Source of the DNA: Glandiceps talaboti
Lineage: Eukaryota > Hemichordata > Enteropneusta > Spengelidae
Direction: 5' to 3'
NCBI RefSeq assembly: GCF_964340395.1
Contig: NC_135566.1
Span: 5,352,001 to 5,416,000 of the forward strand
DNA length: 64,000 bases
Position numbers and translations under genes: made by a program. Under the pieces are notes generated by a model. It was not told where the DNA came from, did not search any database, and worked only from the letters and a program-made list of their open reading frames with translations. Below are positions 23,000 through 37,481 of the stretch, one piece after another. Positions within the stretch are counted from its first letter, which is position 1; each line of letters starts with the position of its first letter.

Positions 23000-24938
23000 C
23001 TATCATGAAAAGAGAGTACATGTACAAGTAATTAATATTCTTCAATTAAAGTGAGCTAGGGATGTGATTGAATACTGCTGTCATGCTTGTACTAAGTGTT
23101 TGTAATTGGTTGTTTCTTATACTTTTTGTAAAGAGCACAAGGTAACTGAATAAACTGCAGCAAGATTGCCTTTTGTAACCTCTACAAAGGAACACTTTAA
23201 AGAGGTAGACCCTATAGAGTCCTCAGTAACAAACAAGATTTCCTAGACACGCAGGAAAAACTGTGTTAAAACACAATGTTACTTTCTTTTTCATTTTGCT
23301 TAATATTTTTATACAGAAAGACATTTCAAAGAAGATTTGATTACAAAGATTTGAAGTAACGTGGGTGTACCCAGTCTACTACATGTACTAATGTGGTATT
23401 AAAGTACATGTGTAATTTCCACAGTGAGGAATGTGCTCATCTCCATAGCAGTACCAGAAGGCTAGAAAGATGTAGATCTGAAGCAGATAAAGTTAACCTT
23501 TATTTTGAGTTGACTTTTCTCCATTGGATTTTTAATATATTTTTTCTAACATTATGAATATTTTATTGTTTTCAATACATTATTTATATTTCAATCAGAT
23601 TTTGCATCATAACTATCACACAACTTGTTCCAATATGCATGACTGATTCCTAAAGATGGTTTTCGAAACAAGTATTTTTTTAGCAACCTTTAAATCCCAG
23701 ATACTCTGTAGTCTAAGAATGCATGCAAGTGTAATCATTTTGTTTATACATTTTTGTATTTTGATCATGCTTCTGCATACTCCAGTACATAAAATATTAT
23801 AAAGTTACTCTTACTATTCATTTGTAATGCAAAGCTAACTCCTGAAAAATGCTTTTTAAAAACTGAATGGTTTTTTTAAAACCCAGATGTGCCTATAAAT
23901 CTAAAATACAAATATAGACATTTTATTTTGATGATTATATACCATGTTTCAGTTTGCAATCTTAAAAACCAGAAGTACATATTTTAATCATACCTTTACA
24001 TAGCCTAGTTAATAAATATCACAATACTAGTATTACTATATCATTCTGTAATGCACAGCTGGTTGTTGGCATCAGAAACATCCTGCTTGAAAGTAATTAC
24101 TATGCCTTTCCATCTGAACTGTCATATATCTTCAATTAGCTAGTATCATGGCATCCTGTTTTACCATACATGCTTCCTGTGACATCAATCCCCACCAGAA
24201 ATCTCGGATAGTGAAACTTGTCACATGTGAAGATGGGCACTGCAGTAATCATCAGTGCAGGCATCTTCATGCATACTAATGAGCTGGTGAATCTGTCTCG
24301 TCCATATGCCATTAAAAGGTTTCCAGCTCAGTGTCAGTCAGTACATGTTTGACTGTACACGTAGCTGATCCTGCTCAACCGTATAAAGTAACACTTGGAC
24401 AGGCTTCCCCTCTTCGCCTCCTAAGTACAAAAAACGCTTCAAAGAAAATCTGAAGGTAACAACACTAATGTGTTCATAAGCATGAACATCATCTTAAATG
24501 GGGTGGATTACCATTGGGGTGATGCGTATTTTCAACAGCACCAACATGTACATATGTCCTTTCATCTTCTCTAAATTACCAGCTCATTGCAAATTGACAG
24601 GCAGAGTCTCAGTCAAACTAAGTAGAGGTGATTTGAAAGATCAGATATAAGTATATGTTATTATTTTAGAGCACCTACAAAGCTTTTTGATGATATCAAA
24701 GTTGAAATTAATTTGAAAGAAAGTACATTGTATTTAAAACTGTTATTTAAGGATAATGAGAAATAGTTAACAACACATGATATCAAAGCTTATAGATGTC
24801 CAGGATTCTAGAAACAAAATAATCCCAATCATGTTTGGATATACAAAAAACAAAATAAACTTAAGGCTTTACCCTTTTAAACTGTTCCATTATCCGTGAT
24901 GCACCTTACAAATCCTTACATATTCATGAGAATGTTAC
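23000..24938. other. No gene seen
   Basis: No exon I can support. A short hairpin, gaagatgggcactg against cagtgcaggcatcttc, lies at 24229-24268. The segment near 24420-24470 looks less AT-rich but is not open in a frame bounded by splice sites. Confidence 0.4.
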
Positions 24939-25052
24939 CTGTATTTGTCAAGGCAAGAGATTAGGGTATGCATGATGTCATCCCCAGAGATTTTCTCATA
25001 AACCCTTGCATGAATCCCTTCAATGAAGTACAGTAGGGCTTCCTTATAAGAT
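24939..25052 (-). CDS. Internal exon, helical MIT-like or TPR-like segment, gene unknown
   Basis: On the minus strand a good acceptor (tactcaactttcag) precedes a 114-base exon, followed by a gtaacatt donor. Only one frame is open. It starts after one base of a split codon (phase 1 intron if the S codon is completed as NNA|TCT is not used) and ends in phase 2. The peptide reads SYKEALLYFIEGIHARVYEK then ISGDDIMHTLISCLDKYR. The YKEALLYFIEGI helix, a short loop and a second helix ending LDKYR resemble helices 2 and 3 of MIT domains (ALxxYxEGI ... ISKYMDRAE), which bind ESCRT-III tails. TPR-like hairpins are an alternative. No other exon of the gene was identified on either side, and it need not belong with the exons at 2335 or 6942. 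That it is an exon is more secure than its family. Confidence 0.6.
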
Positions 25053-25144
25053 CTGAAAGTTGAGTAAATTGTAGAGGTGCGACTTGATCACCCAAAGTCA
25101 TATTTTTTAACAGCAGTAATTAATACAAGTGCACAAAAGGCAAA

Positions 25145-25410
25145 ATGTCTGATTGGACTTTCCTTATCCATCCTCTGTCTCACTAGACTTTCCCTGTCCA
25201 TACCTGTCCATCCCTGTCCGACTAGACTTTCCATGTCCATACCTGTCCATCCCTGTCTAACTGGCCTTTCCATGTCCATCCCTCAGGCCTGTCTGACTGG
25301 ACTTTCCTTGACCATCCCTGTCTGACTGGACTTTTCCTGACCATCCCTGTCTGACGACTTTCCCTGTCCATCCCTGTCTGACTGGACTTTCCCTGTCCAT
25401 CCATGAAATG
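25145..25410 (+). repeat. Minisatellite next to the 24939-25052 exon
   Basis: About eight degenerate units of 27-37 bases built from gactttccctgtccat, ccctgtctgactgg and variants. It begins about 90 bases beyond the exon's acceptor, inside the intron. The ORFs on both strands are repeat artefacts. Confidence 0.9.
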
Positions 25411-25531
25411 CATCTTGAAATCACAGAGTAAACTTTTCTCAGATTCTGTGCGCACAGTAAATATGTTAAATGTAAACTTTTAAAATTGTGGTTGGGAAAC
25501 ACTAATATTTACAGTAAAAGTAATATTACCC

Positions 25532-25532
25532 T

Positions 25533-25585
<53 letters not shown>

Positions 25586-25620
25586 ATGTCTGTCTGTCTT
25601 TCTGTCTGTCTGTCTGTCTA
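25532..25620 (+). repeat. (ATCT)n then (GTCT)n microsatellite
   Basis: About thirteen pure tcta units followed by seven imperfect tgtc units. Confidence 0.97.
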
Positions 25621-26167
25621 AATGTACCTGGATAAAATGGCCTCAGAACAACCTCTCTCGAGCATTACTATATCGTTGGGGTTTCTTACGATTACACTCA
25701 TGATGGGATGTTGCTAAGAAACCTTTGCTTATTAACCTTTGAAGGAAACCTTTCAAGTAATACATACTAGTAATGACTTCATTATAAAATACATCATAGT
25801 ACTGCTGCTTGCACAATTGCACAATCTTACAATATGCTGTACTCAATACCAAATTGTCATTTTGATCAGAAAGTATTTTTACTAGGCTACAGTTTAATCA
25901 TGTTAAAAGTGATTTTTGTCCATAATATCATTTTCTAGATGAGCGAATGACCATGGACTGTGGTTGTATAGTTTAATGAATACAAGTTCTATAAATGTAG
26001 GTACCATCCACTGTGGGTTTTGAAAGTATGATATTTTATGTTTGCAAATCATGTGATGAGGTGGTAATACCGACACATACCACATACTTTAACTGTTTAT
26101 ACCTACTACATCTATCAAACACGGTGTTGTTTTCATGGTTATTTAATTGTACATAGTTTATTAGCCT

Positions 26168-26255
26168 GGAATCCATGTGAAGGGAGGTTTTGATTTCTTT
26201 ATTTTCCCCAAGATGGGAAAATCAAAATTTAAAATCCCCATTCCCTTGGATTCTA
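26168..26255. repeat. Imperfect palindrome
   Basis: ggaatccatgtgaagggagg followed by ttttgattt is inverted as aaaatcaaaatttaaaatcc and ccattcccttggattc. The arms are about 38 bases with mismatches and a short loop, as in small fold-back elements. Confidence 0.65.
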
Positions 26256-27717
26256 AGTTAAGAGTTTACAAATTTACTTATTTTGAAGTACAAAATACAA
26301 TGTAAATTTGACCAGATTTAAGACATCCTCCATCCCAAGCCCCCCTTTCAAAACACATAATAACACTGCAATGTCATGTCTAATGAATGGCTGTCATCAT
26401 AGCACCCACATACTCGCATACATGTCAACATGTCAGTGACATTATCCAGGATCTCCTGATTTCAATCAGATTTATAATGAGACAAGATGCACGATGGACA
26501 GATGGGATTGAGTTTTTCAAAACCACAAGTAAAGTAGTTAAGAAATATCAAGGAGCTTGTTGTGTTTTTTTCAATGCAGTTAATGACAGATGGTCTAGAC
26601 ATGATAAGGTGATAGGCATAGCTGTCATCAGTTTGGCTTAGGTAGATATAATTATGTATCATCACATTGTACATACCATATCACTTTGTCAAGTTATAAA
26701 ATGTATTACGTTCATAATCATATCAGAAATATTATTCATGGATAAATATATGTACCATTATTCTAATGTTCAAATGAAAAATACAGCACACATAGTATGC
26801 ACTCACACAGTATACATACACATATAATGTAATATGTGTGTTGTAAAGGGCGTAAAGCTACTCAGAATGTTTGCAAACCCTTTGGCTTGAGACAATCCAA
26901 TTGTAATTGTGGTTTTCTCCTAAATGTAGAAAACATAATATGTGCATATATGTTGAAGCTGGAATATTCACTTTGATGATTCAGACTTCATACCTTAAAT
27001 TTATGCAGCAAGACGTAAATATTGCAATAGGGGACAATTTAAAGTATGTTTCTAATACTCCTAGCACATGACCTAGGCGATCTCTCCATTTTAGCATTCA
27101 TAGGACTTCAATCAGAATCGATGAGTCATGAATGGTATGACGTTGTGACCATACATCTATTCTATGCATTATGAACAAAACACATAATGTGTCACCATAG
27201 TAATGAAATGATAATCTATACACTCCTTTGTTGGACTAAAATTTTAATTTACACTAGTACAATTTGAAGTTAAAATTGGAGACCTTTCAAATTTTGTCCA
27301 ATACAGCACTTAATTTACTTCATTTCAAAGTCTGCTTTATTCAGTTACGTTTCAAAGTAGATTTGATTAACGTTATGATATTAAAAAGTTAACACTTTGA
27401 ACAGTCTAGTATAACATAACATTTGAAATTTCTTGTTTGATAAGCTCTTACTCTTTCCCTTCAGCGAATGATGAAGCATCTACAAATCACATCCCCTATT
27501 CCTACCCCATCCCATCTGATTAATTGTGTAAATATAACATGAATGCTTGGACAGTAAAACATAGTCGCTACGGAATAGTACATTTGAAGCAATTGGAATG
27601 TTTCAATCTGCCTAGACAACAGACTTAGATCACTACAAAATTTAACGTTATTGCATGGTCAATGTCCATGGTACACATACATTGTACATGTACGGTAGAT
27701 GATCAAAACTTTGCCAC

Positions 27718-27720
<3 letters not shown>

Positions 27721-27749
<29 letters not shown>
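27721..27749 (-). repeat. Poly-T run (poly-A on the minus strand)
   Basis: Twenty-nine Ts with no interruption. It could be the tail of a minus-strand retroposed insertion whose body would lie at higher coordinates, but I could not identify such a body. Confidence 0.7.
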
Positions 27750-29099
27750 GATACGCAATTTGATACTTTTGAAATTGAGTGGCTAGACTCGATTAGTTTT
27801 CCGAAAACTATTTTCTAGTCTCTCACCCACAACTTGAAATCGTTTTCCTTTTGGATGTTATCATTTATTTCTTTTCTGTATGTTTATTTCTTGTGGGGAA
27901 TAAATTTCAATTTCAATTCAATTTTAATTTCAAGTTTACCACTTCAAAGGGTTTCTACATCATTGTCCAATTTGATTCTTGGAGCCCTGAACAAGAAATT
28001 ATTAAATATGAATACTATATACAAAACAGCATGATGGTGATTAAGGTGAAGATGTCTTTGTTACATTTCAGGAAATGTGAGAATACCATACATCATTGCA
28101 TGTTAAATTGTTGTTTTGTAGTACAACTGGCTGATTGAGTTCTTTACCTACGTGCCAATGTCCATGTATATCTTAAGTGTAAAAATGAAGTGCACAAATC
28201 AAAAGAAATCATCAACTTCCACAATGGTGATAGTTAGACAAACATGAACAATGAAGTATCACTCAGTAGCAAGTTGTGTGTGATCAGAATACTAATAAGG
28301 GATGTAAACAAAATACATGGCTATGTAACTATTTTTTTCTCATTACCACGACAATGTATACTTTCAAACATATGATATGCTACTGACTGCTGTTAGTGAC
28401 AATAACACCTGGGTATTATTACGCTGTGTGTGTAATAAAACCTTACATTTTGTACATCAGTGCCTAAAAATCACATTGTACAGTAGTACATTGTATATTA
28501 TTAAAATTTACCTGACTGCTCTGCCATTAGTTAGGTAATGAGTCCTGTTCAAATCACATTCGTTCCCATTTAATATAATAAATTTCCCTACAAACTACAT
28601 GTAGTTGTAAATGCATATTTTGTAAGAAAGGTATATATTGATGACAATCACAAGCCTCCCAGGTTCTCACAGTAATAGTGTAGTCTAATATCATTATCAA
28701 AGCCATAAGAATGACATGGGAGTCATTCTTTTGTTCAGGATGAACTCTTCATATACTTAAAATACCTCTACCAGGCAACTGGTTGTTTCCCCACCTAAAT
28801 TTTAAAGCACCAAATTTTACTCCTAATCTGCAGTGCGCCTTTAAGACAATCTAATCACAGACAGTTTAAATTTGCATACAGATATCAACACTCTGGATCA
28901 AAGGAGTTTCCTCTTGATGATTCAAACCAAGGACATGTGTGAATTCTGCAGGTGAGGTGGACACAAATACAAAATTAAACCAAAAGTTAAAAACAGTGTA
29001 TCTGCAATGCAAGTACTGTGTTCTTACGCACATGTGAGTGTTGTTCAATTATGTGTGAGTATTTGTGAGAGTATTTGTAAACAATTATACATGTACATA

Positions 29100-29245
29100 C
29101 AACCAGCGACAACCAAGCATTGACAAGGGGAACTTGTAACAGTTACAAATAGGGAAAGTAAACACCTGAATTGGATTAATAATCCAATTCAAGGCTGTTT
29201 GTAACAAGTTCCCCTTGTCAGTGTTTGGTTGTCAGCAGTTGTATC
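29100..29245. mobile_element. Palindromic MITE, family C, short form
   Basis: The outer arms cagcgacaaccaagcattga...caaggggaacttgtaac and gtttgtaacaagttcccctt...gtttggttgtc are inverted copies. The centre is gaattggatt aat aatccaattc, so the element folds almost end to end. It is related to the longer element at 56515-56900, of which it looks like a collapsed derivative. Confidence 0.85.
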
Positions 29246-29783
29246 AAACACTCTTAATATGAACTTATACATTAGGGTGACCTTTCACATTTCTTCAATG
29301 CATACATGTCATCTACTAATTTCTAACATACTACTTTCATAATTCTATTCTTGACAACCTATGAAATATTTTAATAACATGTTAACAGACAAGTAAGCAT
29401 CAAGTCAGTTTGTGTCTACTTGACATGGTAATGACAGTTACATGTACTTTATACATACATGCCATCATGTACAATGTACAGGGATAACCTACTACACATA
29501 GTAAATTATGCCGACAGGAGCACTAGTAATTCCTTTTTCTTTCACAAGGTTTTCTATAATAACTTTTCAATTCAATTTCTGGTATATACACATTCCAATG
29601 GAATGGTTTTCATTACTTATTAAATATCTACCATTTTAGTACTGTACATGTACTTGTCATAACTAGTTAATGATGGTTAATCAACACATTACTTTTTCAC
29701 TGGTTATCAAAGCTATCTCTTCCAAGCTTGGGGCTTGACCAGTAACAGAAACTTTGACAAGCAAACAAGCAGAAGGTATATAT

Positions 29784-29930
29784 AGACAGACAGACAGACA
29801 GACATACATACATACATACATACATACATACACATACATACATACATACATACATACATACATACATACATACATACATACATACATACATACATACATA
29901 CATACATACATACATACATACATACAGACA
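29784..29930 (+). repeat. (GACA)n and (CATA)n microsatellite
   Basis: Five gaca units, then roughly 28 cata units with one two-base slip (cacata) near 29831, then gaca again. The ORFs here are repeat translations. Confidence 0.98.
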
Positions 29931-30443
29931 GAGTTCATATCATCCTACACATACATATATATCCATTATGCATAATAATCATACCTTGTTCTACCTGAAT
30001 TGGCTCAGTAACTAGTGTGTAATGCTGAGCACTCTTGTAATTCATAAGATCCGTCTTGATGAAAATTGCTTTCTAACACCTCAAATGCTATTAAAATAGT
30101 TACCAGATCCATTACACTATTAATTTTATTTTCTGAATATCAAACACTGGAACTGATATTATGAAGTGGCGTTTTCCATCTATTTTACTCAAAATAGCTC
30201 ATTTAAGTGCAAAACTGAAATGATACCATTTTTGAAAGTCAGTTTAATGTCAAATACTCCGCACTCATTATTCAGAAGAAATTCACAACCTTTCTCGGCC
30301 TCTTAACCACAGACTACATTGTACAAAATGGACACTGATCACTATGCCCTACTCTGCAAAAATCCTAAGAACTGGGATATGTTTTGTCAAGTATCATGTA
30401 TTAGCCTATTCCAGAAACTTTTGTATGTCACAAATTAACAGTC

Positions 30444-30445
<2 letters not shown>

Positions 30446-30483
<38 letters not shown>

Positions 30484-30545
30484 AAGACAGACAGAAAGAC
30501 AGATAGACAGACAGACAGACAGACAGACAAACAAACAGACAGACA
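30446..30545 (+). repeat. (AGAC)n microsatellite with variants
   Basis: Imperfect agac units interspersed with aaag and aaac variants. An ORF across it is a repeat artefact. Confidence 0.95.
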
Positions 30546-32360
30546 GTCAGATATGTACATAAACAGATAACAGAGAACTTCATTTTAGAGTCTGATCACA
30601 GTGTATAAATTGGTATGCTCTACATCATCAGCAATATTACTTTCTATTACTTAGACTCTGATGAAAATGATGTATGCCTATAATTTCTTAACTCAACAAC
30701 CAACAGAGAGGGTCAGACACCCCTAGAAATTACAAATGTACCAATCAACAGCTCCAACAAATACCTTTATTTCTATAATTACATTTTCAATGGACTGGGC
30801 AGGTGCTGACCCGACCTGATTATAAAAAAATAATGGCAACATCTGATACTTGTGAATAAGTTTATAAATATATCGGATTACCCGTCCACCACTGAGGTCT
30901 TTATATTCAGTATTATATCACTGCTGCAGCTTGCCACATGTATATATGCTGATTCAATAATTCTTGAGTTATGCGACAACATGTATCACTGTTGGGTTAA
31001 CGCAAACAATCTACAGTATATGTAACTAGGTTATCTTTTAAACATTCAGAGAATTTTGACTTCTGGAATACAACTCCGAGTTTTCCATTTACTCAACTCT
31101 ACATTACGCAAATTGCACTCAGTATTCTACACTTATAAAGTAAAACCTTCTATACATTAACGACATATTAAAGAAAAATCCGACTGGAAGATGGAATATG
31201 GTAAATACTCTGTGCTAATGAACTTTACACGACATCAAAGGAAATCCTCACTTTTGATACATGTGCCATGAATCAAGGTTTGTATAAGATGTATTGAAAT
31301 AAAATTCCCACATTCAAATGTTTAGCCTGTAAATAAGGCAAGATGTTGTACACTGCATATGAATTAAATGCTGTGCATTAAAGTCAAACAGGGTCTTTGC
31401 CCTTCTATGAAAACACAGAGAGTCTACTCCATGGTACCACTGTGCATATATGGTTTCCAAATCTGGACCAAATTATTAAGAAATACCTGAGAACCTTTAA
31501 GTTTTACTTAGTCATGTATTAAAGTTTTATGGACAAAATGATTTAACTGCTCACAAAATATCTATGTCCTCAATGCAGACATACACATGTACTACAGTTT
31601 AAACATACATGCACATGGACTTTATAATTCACTAGCTTTTAGCATAGACAGTGGAGATGAAACCATTCTTTATTGTGAAATGGTGGCCGATAGGGCAGCA
31701 TGATACATCATGTATTGTCACAGACAAAGAATCTTGGAGAAGGACAATCTTATTGTGAGGCTTGTGGCTTGGCCTAGTTCAACACGAGTGGAGTAGTGGA
31801 ATTTACAAACGTATGTACATCCTCACCAACGTCACCACAAGGAACACACTGAAACTAAAGATACACCCACATCATTCTGAAACACCATTACCACTGACAA
31901 TTCAGTGACTTTTCCTCTTGAAAAAGTGTAATTTACACAGATCTATGAGATGTCTGCGTCATCAATTAATATGGGAAATGTCATCAGTGCAGACATTTCA
32001 CAATGTATATTTAGATGATGGAGCTTCGAACAAGGACTTACTCAACAACTTGTACCAGAGCTGAATATATAATCAAACAACCGTTCAGTTAAATTAAATG
32101 ACCTTCATTATAACAGCTAAACTTCACACTGCGCTTAGCCTTGAGACATGTTGTGGTCATGAATTGCTTGAGATATTAAAGACTACAAGAACTCTCTCAC
32201 TACATGGAATTGTACTGAATATTGAATTATTTGTAGCCAGTATATATTTGGAAATACTGTATGTGTTTGAACAAAAAAATAAAATAACAGGCACTCTTTA
32301 AACAACTGTATGAAAATGTTTCTTTTTAAAATGAATATAGAATATACAAATGTATGAACA

Positions 32361-32372
32361 CCCCCCCCCCCC
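32361..32372 (+). repeat. C12 homopolymer
   Basis: A run of twelve Cs, liable to sequencing and replication slippage. Confidence 0.9.
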
Positions 32373-32779
32373 ACCCAAGGTATACATAAACATCTACGTC
32401 ACCACGAAGAACACAAACACAGAGACTAAAGATACACCAATATTTGTCATGAAAGATATGCCTACATGTATTTGAGCACCACAATGACAGTTAGCTTTGT
32501 GGATGATTTATCCCATCCTCTCTCACAGAAGACAGTTGTTAGATACAATTTGTATATTTGTGGTTGGTTTGATGGCTAGTGAAAATGTCATCTGTACCAT
32601 TAATATTTGACTATTAAGTAGAGAATATAATGACACTTTAAGAAAACAGAGAGTAAGGTTTAAGTTGAATTTCCACCATCTAGTGTGTTCATCACTGATA
32701 TAACTACAATCCAGTCTCCTTTACTTTGAAAGATAAGCTAGACATCAGATAAGCTAGACACCAGACACAGAGATAGGGA

Positions 32780-32880
32780 CAGTAATGATGATGATAGCAA
32801 ATGAGAGGAGAGCAATGATGATGATGGTAGTGGCAACACCATCAACCACGATGATGACGGAGATGATGACGACAATGCAA
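32780..32880 (+). repeat. (GAT)-rich imperfect repeat
   Basis: Repeated atgatgatg and gatgacg words over about 100 bases. No gene is apparent. Confidence 0.7.
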
Positions 32881-34136
32881 CTTTAAAGCATCTATTTTTA
32901 ATGTCAAACAGAGGTCAGCCATCTCCTTAGTGTATGTTAAAGTATACATTTTCTGATATTTCACTTGATCAAGATGACTACTTGCCTGGAACTAAAATGC
33001 AGAACAAAAGGTCACATTACTGCTAACTGTATGCCATGTTATTACATCCGAGATTTGCCTCTCATTTTTTTGGTCTTGGCTGACTTTTCTTACACAGGAA
33101 ACAAACCTTTACAGGCTGTACAACTCCCAGCAGACGTATCACTGAGGTACATTAAATTTAGAGCCACAATTCAATATCTTCACGATAAAAAATATGTTAT
33201 AGACTTTGCATAAAATATTTGTGGAATGAAGAGGCATACCAGCAATTTTTTTTTCCAATATAATTTTCACCACTCAAACATAATATCTGTTTTTATGGCC
33301 TGGAAATACATCTATATTTCAAATTAGCATTGCTAAAAATACATAATTTGTGGCATGTTTTCTTATTCTACAATAGGTTTATAATTAGAATGTTTCCAAA
33401 TCAGTTTGTCATAATGACACACTGTATGAATTATATGTGCCACATGTACCTCCCTCTCACCATCTGAACAGGATGCAGGTTACTGGCTGAACCCATCACT
33501 AACAATACTATCCATCTCAGATACATTTGTAATCCAGGGTCACACACTCCTACATAACTCTGCCTGACAAGCTTAGGCAATATTTATAGACCTCATGCCA
33601 TGCAGTCATCCATCTCTGGGAACAGATATCACAGAACTTGAATTTGTTATCAATAGCATATACATGTATAATGTAAATAACATACTCTGCATTTGTAGGT
33701 ATCAGGCCCACAATTTAATTCACAATTCGTGGGCTGTTTGAAGATTTCTACACTGGTGCCAACAAGTCTGCAGCTTAAATATATATAACTGTCTATGAAA
33801 AAATCCGATCGTTGAAAGATACACTGCATTTCACTCGTGACTGTGCACATTTTCTGTGTTTGTCACGAATAATGTGTATTATTAATTTCTGAACTACATT
33901 TTTTAGTGATTGATGAGCTATTCACTTGTCAGCACTGCCATAGAAATATTTTATACATCTGCTGGCAGTTACAATGTAACTGCTATCCACTAAAGACAAA
34001 AATAAGTGCTGGATAAATCTATTCGGCAGTGTTTGTAGAATCAAGCTGTTACGATTTAGCATAAACAAAGTATTATAAAATATGACAACATATCATTTCA
34101 CCAACATCAATCTTATTCCTATTACATAATGTGTAA

Positions 34137-34425
34137 TAATAATAATAATAATAATAATTAACTTTATTTACACTCTGATAGCCTCATAAGTAAACGCCTC
34201 TCTTCATGGGGTTGAGAGTTATTATCATCCCTAGCAAAGACCTAAATCTATACCAGGTCCCCAATCATACAGCTGGGTTTACTGGAGCACAAGCGTGGTT
34301 CAAATCTTGTCCAAGGACTTTAGCCGCTCAGTGAAAAACGGCAGTAGCAAGGCTCGAACCTGCAGCCTGCAGATTCCAAACCAGCCACTCTAATCATTTG
34401 ACCATCATGACTCCACTATGCAGTC
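34137..34425 (-). mobile_element. tRNA-derived SINE, second subfamily
   Basis: On the minus strand the head contains tggtcaaatgattagagtgg (A-box region) and ggttcgagcc, an exact B-box match. A body with ggtctttgctagggatgata follows, then a tail of att units (aataataat on the plus strand at 34137-34158). The head is clearly tRNA-like. The body differs from family F, so it is a different SINE. Confidence 0.85.
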
Positions 34426-35411
34426 ACAACCATACTGTTAAAAGTTAAGAAAGCCTTTACTTTATATCCATGATATTATTTTAATTGACATATCATTTAG
34501 ACTCCCACTCTTGTATTTAGATATATAACCTCTTTCTACAACATATTTTATCTTTCCTTTTCATCCCCAGGGCATACAAAATACACATGATCTGTAGGAA
34601 GTCTCTAGTCATGCCCAGAGAGTAAACTGGTTGATTGGTTTGATAGGTTCCTATTACTCTTTGTGAAGTTAAATGGTTTATCACTTCTTACGACTATTTT
34701 CTGATATCTTTCCATAAAAACAGGATCTCAATACCCTATCAAACTGCTTTATTATACCATATACTTGTTTCACAATATACTTTCAGAGACTAATGAAAAA
34801 CTTATAGCATCTTTAGGTCATTAATATAAAATCTTCCAGGCATGAAACAAAGCATCTTCTAAAACCAGTTTATCACTTTTATGACTTTTTCACAGCATTC
34901 TAAAAGAAGCTAATGAAAATCTCTTGACAGCTTCTGGTTCATCTGTGTAAAATCTCAGAGACACAGCATAAATCGTAAATCAATTGACCTCTGGGAGAAG
35001 TCACCCTGCACACAAGGAAGGACTTTAGAATTTGAATGTGACCATAAATAAGGTATAGATTAGATATGGCTCTACAGTGCTAAACATTTACATACAACCT
35101 GTCTAAGTATTCATGACATGGCTTTCTCCTCTACCCACTTTGCTACTTTACGGCCATATCGAAAAAAGAAAAGCACAGATAGCTAAATTATATTCAAGTC
35201 AGTATGACATTTGCTGTATGGTAATTTTCATTTCTATCAGCCCATTCTTGCAAGCGTGAGCACATTTTCCTGCTCACGTAATGTGCACGGGGACATCTGT
35301 TATTGTGTTTAAGCACTGCCATAAAGAGGCTAGTGGTTTACAATGATCCACCTCTGTCATTAAGAACAGTGTACTGTATATCAATAATGAGATTTTTCTT
35401 CGCCTTTTTCT

Positions 35412-35430
35412 TTTTTTTTGGGGGGGGGGG
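35412..35430 (+). repeat. T9-G11 homopolymer junction
   Basis: A T run passes directly into a run of eleven Gs. It is a weak point for polymerase and assembly. Confidence 0.9.
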
Positions 35431-37311
35431 CTCTTTAGAAAATGCAGTTATCGTCTGAACAAATATGTGTACATTATTTGACAGTAATATGAAATTTTGA
35501 TACTTGCATGATATCTCACACAAGAGTCTTCTCAGTGTACAATGTACATACAAATGTGAGGGTCTGTGGGGAACATTAACATCATTGGTTAGGTAATTAA
35601 AATCAGCATCATGTTTTCATTTGACCTAATCTTTAAGGTTGCAATACACATTCAACTCACATAAAACAGGTGATTCTACAGAGGATTGATACTAGAGGAT
35701 ATATTACAAAGGAAAAGTTCTGGCATATTGATTTAGCTTTTAATGAGTGTTAAATTGGTGATGTGTGGTCTCTATGCCATCAGAGCACTTGGTATACTAG
35801 AAAGAAATATTAGTGACGTGTGGAAGATCTGGTTTCAGTTTTACCATTAGCTTGATGTCATGTACTTAATAGATACATAAATTAATCAATGTTTCATTTC
35901 TAGAATGGATGTAAATTCTGAAATGTTCAAAACACATTTATCAAGGCTGGAGTACACTTTCTCAAATTAGTGGCTTTAATACATACAAATACATGTTGCT
36001 ATAAAGTTTATACAGTACATTTTGTACATGTACAGTGTTAGTTTATTTTATTATGAGTAAAGTTACATCTATTAATTTGATATATAAAATACTATTAACA
36101 TACATTTCCCAGGCTATGTTCTTGCTCTTCAATCCATTAGCAATTTCTAATAATTTTACAACTTATACACACAAGGCAATGTGTTATCGAAGCAGTAACA
36201 TATTAAAAAAATACTTACTGCAATTTGTATTATACGGTACATGTAAATATAGAGAGGGAGGTTAAAAGGTTACAATTTGACATCATTTGCAGTGCTGAAA
36301 CTTCATAAATATGTACTCTTAAATAATAGTATCTGTCACCCCATACATGTAGGTGGAGTTTTTGAATATCTATTCTGTGAAGCAAGATTCTGACATGATA
36401 TGTTCACAGAATATTGTCATAGAAAAACACCAAATTAGGCTATATTGAATATACACTTACAATGATTTTCTTGACAAAAAAAATAGGGAGGAGAGGGAAG
36501 AGGTAGGGATAATAATGATGCTACTGAGAGAGCAGAGTGGTTGGAACAGTTCATATTATTCAAATGCAATTCTGTAGCCTCAGCATAGTTAGTTCAATAT
36601 CTGCATGACCCCTACCTTTTGGTAAGACATTGACAACAAAAACAATTTCATATTCCACAATATTGTATCAATTTCTTCCACTTTGACATACAAGAGAAAT
36701 CTATGTTATAGTCTACCATACGTATCTGACATATATACAGCCTAAACATTTACCTTAAATATGCATATGTACATTTACTTATTATATGTTTAATATAAAT
36801 AATTCATGCAATATTTTCAGTGCGATAATATCAGTCAGTCTGTCATAAAACCACATGCAGTGAACACATTATCATTATATCAGCACAGCCTCCTTTTATA
36901 GGTACATATATAATAAGTTGTTAGCAATGCCGAAACATATGAATAGGGAGTCAGTTTAAATACCAGCATGTCAGAGTGACTCTGCGTGGTATGTAATTTT
37001 AACTGGCAGTAATGCAGTAGTCTTATTCCAATCCCGACAGTATCTGTCCAAGGGTGCTTCTGTTACAGAGTAAGATAATTCAATATTCTTATCATGGTAG
37101 CCGGAATTTACACAATGTATCTCATTTCCCAATCGCCTGCATTTCTCCAAAGTATGGTCATATCATCATACAACCAGGTATGTTGATGCATGAATTAAAG
37201 CTCAATTTTGGAATTCAATTTTGAGCTTAAAATTCATCACTGAAATATTATATATATGTGTGTGTGTATGTATACATTTACTTTATAGCTGCAGAGACTA
37301 AACATGGTCTT

Positions 37312-37481
<170 letters not shown>

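Noticed and set aside
26387-26641. 84-codon plus-strand ORF starting MAVIIAPTYSHT
   Set aside because: The composition is somewhat protein-like, but no splice sites, promoter or family resemblance supports it.
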